19,334 nt of DNA. Source: Bacteroidota bacterium. GTDB taxonomy: Bacteria > Bacteroidota > Bacteroidia > Cytophagales > Cyclobacteriaceae. The notes under the pieces are model-generated. The model searched no databases. It was given only the letters and a program-made list of their open reading frames with translations, and was not told the DNA's origin. A program made the position numbers and the translations under genes. Shown piece after piece: positions 15,339-19,334 of this stretch; the first letter of the stretch is position 1, and every line of letters starts with the position of its first letter. Location: positions 1 to 19,334 of the forward strand of contig QGUY01000043.1 of NCBI GenBank assembly GCA_003242315.1. Reading direction: 5' to 3'.

Positions 15339-15536
15339 TCACTTAAAGATTTTCCCCCCAGTCACCATCTCCTTATACTCCGGCAGTATCTTCTCGTAAA
15401 GGGCTTCGTCTACTTGCTTCAGCAAATTCATCAACGATCCAATGCCCGATTCCTTCAGTCCGATCCGTCGGTTCCTGATGTCGTTCATCTTCGTGCGAAT
15501 CGTTCCTTCCAGTTTTCTTAGTTCTTTTTCTGTCAT
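15339..15536 (-). CDS. Small hypothetical protein, 65 residues, helical
   Basis: ATG start at 15536, clean stop. The sequence is charged and helical, with KELRKLEGTIRTKMNDIRNRR followed by SLMNLLKQVDEALYEKILPEYKEM, suggesting two amphipathic helices or a short coiled coil. No signal peptide, Cys pair or DNA-binding motif is visible. I do not recognise a family. The gene is convergent with the SRPBCC gene. The inverted repeat ATGTGC-N8-GCACAT at about 15319-15338, next to its stop, might be its terminator. The ordered charge pattern and good start favour a real gene, but short length keeps doubt. Confidence 0.55.
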   Translation of the reverse strand: MTEKELRKLEGTIRTKMNDIRNRRIGLKESGIGSLMNLLKQVDEALYEKILPEYKEMVTGGKIFK

Positions 15537-15683
15537 AGGTTCTTGCCACGCGTTGGAAACGTCAAGATAGTAAAGTCAAGTCAATGATCGCGATTGAATT
15601 AGCTGACTGATTGTCATCATCGGGACAAAAACCATGGCTTTCCCTGCGTCTTTTTGTGCGATTCTCCGTCATAAGGGCGAGAG

Positions 15684-15873
15684 GCATGAAAGGTTCATGC
15701 TGATTTATGTTAAACCATAAAATGATGACGCCATGGAAAGTCTGATTTTCGGATCCACCACAGAAGGTGGATGTTGCGGCGGCTCGGGCTGTTGCTAATC
15801 GGTCGAGGCAGGGTAACCTGCCTCTTCCTTATCCCCTCACTTCCACACTCAATTTTACCATGTCACGAGTGTG
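15684..15873 (+). ncRNA. Hairpin-rich non-coding stretch upstream of the fucosidase gene (candidate structured RNA)
   Basis: The 434-bp gap 15537-15970 has no convincing gene but has perfect inverted repeats in series. These are GCATGAA/TTCATGC (15684-15700, 3-base loop), TTATG/CATAA (15705-15720), ATCCACC/GGTGGAT (15753-15772, 6-base loop) and GAGGCAGG/CCTGCCTC (15805-15824, GTAA tetraloop, followed by pyrimidine-rich TTCCTT). The last is CACACTC/GAGTGTG (15844-15873). A GNRA-type tetraloop on a GC-rich stem followed by a pyrimidine tract looks like RNA, possibly a terminator or attenuator. It could be a 5' leader of the hydrolase operon, an independent small RNA, or unrelated repeats. I do not recognise a known riboswitch class. 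Confidence 0.3.
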
Positions 15874-15970
15874 CATTGACACGCAATATTTCCGTTCCCG
15901 ACGGTTTCGTTGAAGTTGTTATCGCAATTTCGGGTCGGTCGCCGGACTATTCATTAATTTGCCCCGGACG

Positions 15971-17425
15971 ATGCAAATGCTTAAGGCAATGATTCGGGGA
16001 AGTATATTGGCCAGTGCCATAGCCTTTTTGGGCTATACTCTGTCCGCGGCACAGGAAGTACATCCAACTTCATCAGTATACGTATGGCCGGACGACCCGC
16101 TCGTCCGTGAGAAGCTGGAAAAGTGGCGCGACCTGAAATTCGGGATGATCATTCACTGGGGTATCTATGCCCAGGCAGGAATCGTCGAGTCGTGGTCGAT
16201 ATGCTCCGAAGATTGGATCGAGCGGGACAGCACGATCAGTTATGCCGATTACAAGAAATGGTACTGGGATTTAAGCAAAGAATTCAACCCGACAAAATTC
16301 AATCCCGAGCAGTGGGCAAAGGCAGCTAAAGATGCGGGCATGCGATATGTCGTGTTCACCACAAAGCATCACGATGGTTTCGCCATGTTCGACACAAAAC
16401 AATCAGATTTCAAAATCACGAACGGTCCCTTCGGCTCACATCCAAAAGCCGACGTAGCCCGGTATGTGTTTGACGCCTTCCGAAAGGAGGGAATGATGAT
16501 TGGTGCATATTTCTCGAAGCCCGACTGGCACAGCGAGTATTATTGGTGGCCGAAGTACGCGACTGCCGACCGAAATAATAACTACGACATTCGAAGGCAT
16601 CCGTGGCGATGGAACAAGTTCAAGGAATATACTTTCAATCAGATCTCGGAACTCACGACCGGCTACGGACCAATCGATATTCTGTGGCTCGACGGCGGGT
16701 GGGTTCGACCGCTCGAAACGGTCAATGACGAAGTTCGGCGATGGGGTGCGCGCATTCCACCGTGGAGTCAGGATATCGAGATGGAAAAGATCGCGGCAAT
16801 GGCACGGGCTAATCAACCGGGATTACTCATCGTCGATCGAACGGTTCATGGTCGCTTTGAGAATTATCTCACGCCGGAGCAGAGTATCCCGGAACAAAAA
16901 ATCGACTACCCATGGGAAAGCTGCATAACCCTTGGCCATGCCTGGAGTTACGTGCCCAACGATCAATTCAAATCCGCAACTCGGGTAATCCATATGCTGA
17001 CGGAGATTGTGGCGAAGGGAGGAAGCCTGTTGCTTGGTGTAGGACCGGATCCGCAGGGGTTGTTAAGCGATACTCAGATCAACCGCCTGAAGGAAATTGG
17101 CGAATGGCTTAAGGTAAACGGTTCGGCCATCTATGGCACGCGGACAACTACGCATTATCGTGATGGAAATATCTTCTTCACAAAAGGAAAAGACGGTAAA
17201 CTATACGCCATCGTACTCCTCGAAGAAAACGCTCCCATACCAACTGAGGTATCGTGGAAGTACAACCTTCCATCCAGGGGATCGTCTGTTGCCTTGCTTT
17301 ACAACGGAAAGAAGGTAAGATGGAAAAGGGATGGCGATCAGGTGCGCGTAACACTCCCTGCTGACGTTCAAAAGCTGGGCAATTACCCCGCTCTGGCTTT
17401 TTCATTCGTTCCGGAATCAGAATAA
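15971..17425 (+). CDS. Secreted alpha-L-fucosidase, GH29
   Basis: This glycoside hydrolase family 29 enzyme removes terminal alpha-L-fucose from glycans. I use ATG 15971 (484 residues); ATGs at 15977 and 15989 are possible, and the upstream in-frame TTG at 15959 is unlikely. A signal peptide runs to about residue 27 (hydrophobic ILASAIAFLGYTL, cleavage after SAA), so it acts in the periplasm or outside. Family motifs are KFGMIIHWGIYA, YVVFTTKHHDGFAMFDT, and DILWLDGGW with Asp241 as the nucleophile. WESCITLGHAWSYVP and GGSLLLGVGPDPQG follow. The acid/base Glu is not conserved in this family and I do not assign it. The C-terminal 90 residues look like a small beta-sandwich. A GH3 gene follows after 4 bp, implying one transcript and cooperation on a fucose-bearing polysaccharide. 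No SusC/SusD pair is in view. Confidence 0.92.
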   Translation: MQMLKAMIRGSILASAIAFLGYTLSAAQEVHPTSSVYVWPDDPLVREKLEKWRDLKFGMIIHWGIYAQAGIVESWSICSEDWIERDSTISYADYKKWYWDLSKEFNPTKFNPEQWAKAAKDAGMRYVVFTTKHHDGFAMFDTKQSDFKITNGPFGSHPKADVARYVFDAFRKEGMMIGAYFSKPDWHSEYYWWPKYATADRNNNYDIRRHPWRWNKFKEYTFNQISELTTGYGPIDILWLDGGWVRPLETVNDEVRRWGARIPPWSQDIEMEKIAAMARANQPGLLIVDRTVHGRFENYLTPEQSIPEQKIDYPWESCITLGHAWSYVPNDQFKSATRVIHMLTEIVAKGGSLLLGVGPDPQGLLSDTQINRLKEIGEWLKVNGSAIYGTRTTTHYRDGNIFFTKGKDGKLYAIVLLEENAPIPTEVSWKYNLPSRGSSVALLYNGKKVRWKRDGDQVRVTLPADVQKLGNYPALAFSFVPESE

Positions 17426-17429
17426 ATCC

Positions 17430-19334
17430 ATGCGTAACCTAAGACAAACAGGTTTCTGTGCGATTTACACATTGGCATGCGTCCTTCTGACGTGCGTTAC
17501 AGCAGCTGCACAAAAGGTTTTGCCGTACAAGGATTCAACGCTCAGCATTGATGTCAGGGTGAAGGATTTACTGAGTCGTATGACGCCTGAGGAAAAGTTC
17601 TGGCAATTGTTCATGGTCCCGGGTGATCTGGACAACATGAAGCCAGGGCAGTATCAGCACGGGATTTTTGGTCTTCAGGTGAGCGCGTCGGGCAAGGGGG
17701 ATGAAACGCAACAGATACTCAGCTACAATACGGAGGAGTCGGGCTTAATGCTCGTGCGGAAGATTAACAACATCCAAAAATACTTTGTTGAAAAGACGAG
17801 ACTTGGTATACCAATCATAGCGTTCGACGAAAGTTTGCATGGGCTTGTAAGGGAAGGTGCAACTTCATTTCCTCAAGCGATTGCCCTGGCTGCAACTTTT
17901 GACACAACCTTGATGCGTAAGGTGGCAACGGCTATCGCTTTGGAAACTCGTGCCCGCGGCATTCGCCAGGTTTTATCCCCGGTTGTCAACATCGCCAGTG
18001 ACGTACGTTGGGGCAGAGTAGAAGAGACGTATGGTGAAGACCCATTTCTCACTTCTGCCATGGCTGTTGCCTTTGTGCGCTCTTTCGAGAAGATGGGAGT
18101 AATCACCACCCCCAAGCACTTTGTGGCAAACGTGGGGGACGGAGGACGGGATAGCTATCCGATTCACTTTTCGGAGCGTTTTCTGGAGGAGGTACATTTC
18201 CCGCCGTTCAGGGCCTGTTTCGAACACGGAGGCAGCAGGTCAGTGATGACAAGCTATAATTCTCTGGATGGTACACCAAGTTCGTTACAGGAATGGCTGC
18301 TCACGAAGAAGTTGAAAGGCGAATGGAATTTCAAAGGATTTGTCATCTCCGATGCAAATGCCACAGGAGGTGCCGTGGTGCTTCATCGAACCGCTGCTGA
18401 TTATCCTGAATCTGGAAAACATGCGATCAGCGGCGGTATGGACGTCATCTTTCAAACGGACTACGATCATTACAAACTATTCGCGCCGGGAATTCTTGAC
18501 AAAGGCATGGATCAGGCCCGCATAGACGACGCAGTGAGCAGGGTTTTGCGGGCAAAGTTTGAACTTGGATTGTTTGAGAAACCTTACGTCGACGAAAACG
18601 TTGTTGTCGCACTCGAAAAACAGAATGCTCACAAAGTGTTAGCGAAGGAGGCGGCGTTGAAGTCCATCGTCCTGCTAAAGAATGCAAACAAAACGTTGCC
18701 GCTGAAGAAAGACATTAAGACTATTGCCGTAATCGGCGAGGATGCTGTGGAAGCAAGGCTGGGCGGTTATAGCGGTCCCGGTAACAAGAAAGTAAGCATC
18801 CTGGATGGCATTAAAGAGAGAGCCACCGGCTTTAACATTTTGTATGCGGAAGGTTGTAAGCGGCTAAGCAGGGATGTAGTACCGGTAGAACCGGAGTTTC
18901 TGTCCTTTAACAATACTCCAGGATTGCAAGCGGAGTACTTCGACAACATAGAGCTGAAGGGAATGCCTGTGGTTGTCAAGCGCGTCAGCCAGGTCGACTT
19001 CATGTGGACTCTCTCGTCACCTGACCCATTGATAGTCGATGACTTCTACTCTGCAAGATGGACAGGCAAAATAAAATCGCCGAAGACAGGAACCTTCAAG
19101 ATAGGATTGGAAGGCAACGACGGCTTTCGGCTTTATGTCGATAATAAGCTGTTGATCGACAATTGGACTAAGCGCAGCTACAGCAGTGAACTGCGGGACT
19201 TTTACTTTGAGAAGGAGAAGTCCTATGATATACGCGTGGAATTTTTCGAGCCAGTAGGCAACGCGCGCATCAGGCTCGTGTGGGACGTGACGGCCGACTC
19301 GGATGGAAAAATTCTTTTCTTTTTACAAAATTTA
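17430..19334 (+). CDS. GH3 glycoside hydrolase with PA14 insertion (3' end outside window)
   Basis: The frame is open from ATG 17430 to the window edge (635 residues visible, no stop). A signal peptide precedes TAAAQ near residue 27. The GH3 barrel shows the motifs FDESLHG (about 132-138), RWGRVEETYGEDP, TPKHF (Lys229-His230) and KGFVISDANATGG, whose Asp308 is the expected nucleophile. The second domain begins around 395-480 (SIVLLKNANKTLPL). It is interrupted from about 498 by a PA14 domain (LQAEYFDN, GTFKIGLEGNDGFRLYVDN), a carbohydrate-binding insertion known in beta-glucosidase-type GH3 enzymes. The acid/base Glu would lie beyond the edge. Usual activities are beta-glucosidase or beta-xylosidase; substrate cannot be fixed. 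It is cotranscribed with the fucosidase, 4 bp apart. Confidence 0.93.
   Translation, partial: MRNLRQTGFCAIYTLACVLLTCVTAAAQKVLPYKDSTLSIDVRVKDLLSRMTPEEKFWQLFMVPGDLDNMKPGQYQHGIFGLQVSASGKGDETQQILSYNTEESGLMLVRKINNIQKYFVEKTRLGIPIIAFDESLHGLVREGATSFPQAIALAATFDTTLMRKVATAIALETRARGIRQVLSPVVNIASDVRWGRVEETYGEDPFLTSAMAVAFVRSFEKMGVITTPKHFVANVGDGGRDSYPIHFSERFLEEVHFPPFRACFEHGGSRSVMTSYNSLDGTPSSLQEWLLTKKLKGEWNFKGFVISDANATGGAVVLHRTAADYPESGKHAISGGMDVIFQTDYDHYKLFAPGILDKGMDQARIDDAVSRVLRAKFELGLFEKPYVDENVVVALEKQNAHKVLAKEAALKSIVLLKNANKTLPLKKDIKTIAVIGEDAVEARLGGYSGPGNKKVSILDGIKERATGFNILYAEGCKRLSRDVVPVEPEFLSFNNTPGLQAEYFDNIELKGMPVVVKRVSQVDFMWTLSSPDPLIVDDFYSARWTGKIKSPKTGTFKIGLEGNDGFRLYVDNKLLIDNWTKRSYSSELRDFYFEKEKSYDIRVEFFEPVGNARIRLVWDVTADSDGKILFFLQNL

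Noticed and set aside
15684..15873. Known riboswitch (SAM, cobalamin, TPP, c-di-GMP) upstream of the fucosidase
   Set aside because: None of the conserved cores of these classes is visible, and the downstream genes do not suit such ligands.
1..19334. CRISPR array, insertion sequence, prophage or anti-phage system
   Set aside because: No regularly spaced direct repeats, transposase, integrase or defence-type gene cluster is visible. The two helicases are not adjacent to nuclease or effector genes.

Overview
This 19.3 kb window looks like chromosomal DNA of a free-living member of the Bacteroidota, probably Cytophagales-like. The signs are moderate GC content, weak Shine-Dalgarno sequences, a TAnnTTTG-type -7 promoter element, a C-terminal HTH-fused Pif1 helicase of the kind seen in this phylum, and a GH29-GH3 glycoside hydrolase pair. 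The phylum call is an inference from gene content; no rRNA is present. I see no insertion sequence, phage, CRISPR or tRNA.

Layout. (1) 1-1119: the 3' end of a molybdate ABC permease gene (modB), overlapping by 4 bp a short ATPase gene (modC). (2) 1111-2645, minus strand: an exported dienelactone-hydrolase-like enzyme and a VOC (catechol-dioxygenase-like) protein, separated by a spacer with a nested inverted repeat. (3) 2827-5448, plus: a small lipocalin-like lipoprotein and a HelD-type UvrD-family ATPase. (4) 5449-5666: a spacer holding a REPIN-like pair of GTAG-headed palindromes. (5) 5667-7991, minus: a Pif1-like helicase with a C-terminal HTH domain. (6) 8258-14546: the centre of the window, a DNA-damage mutagenesis locus. 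A self-cleavable XRE-S24 repressor (minus) is divergent from imuA-imuB-dnaE2 (plus), which are nearly contiguous. (7) 14547-15536: an SRPBCC protein and a 65-residue orphan. (8) 15537-15970: a non-coding stretch rich in hairpins. (9) 15971-19334: secreted alpha-L-fucosidase (GH29) and GH3 enzyme genes 4 bp apart, the latter running off the window.

The most informative part is the 150 bp between the repressor and imuA. It holds three copies of TTAGCAnAATG. One lies 10 bp from the repressor start. The other two overlap a match to the Bacteroidota promoter in front of imuA. The repressor keeps an Ala-Gly cleavage site and the Ser/Lys pair of the LexA/UmuD/CI fold but has an XRE-type HTH instead of LexA's winged helix. 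The simplest reading is a SOS-like switch in which damage triggers repressor self-cleavage and releases ImuA, non-catalytic ImuB and the error-prone polymerase DnaE2. The cassette type is known; this repressor-operator pairing is my inference from sequence.
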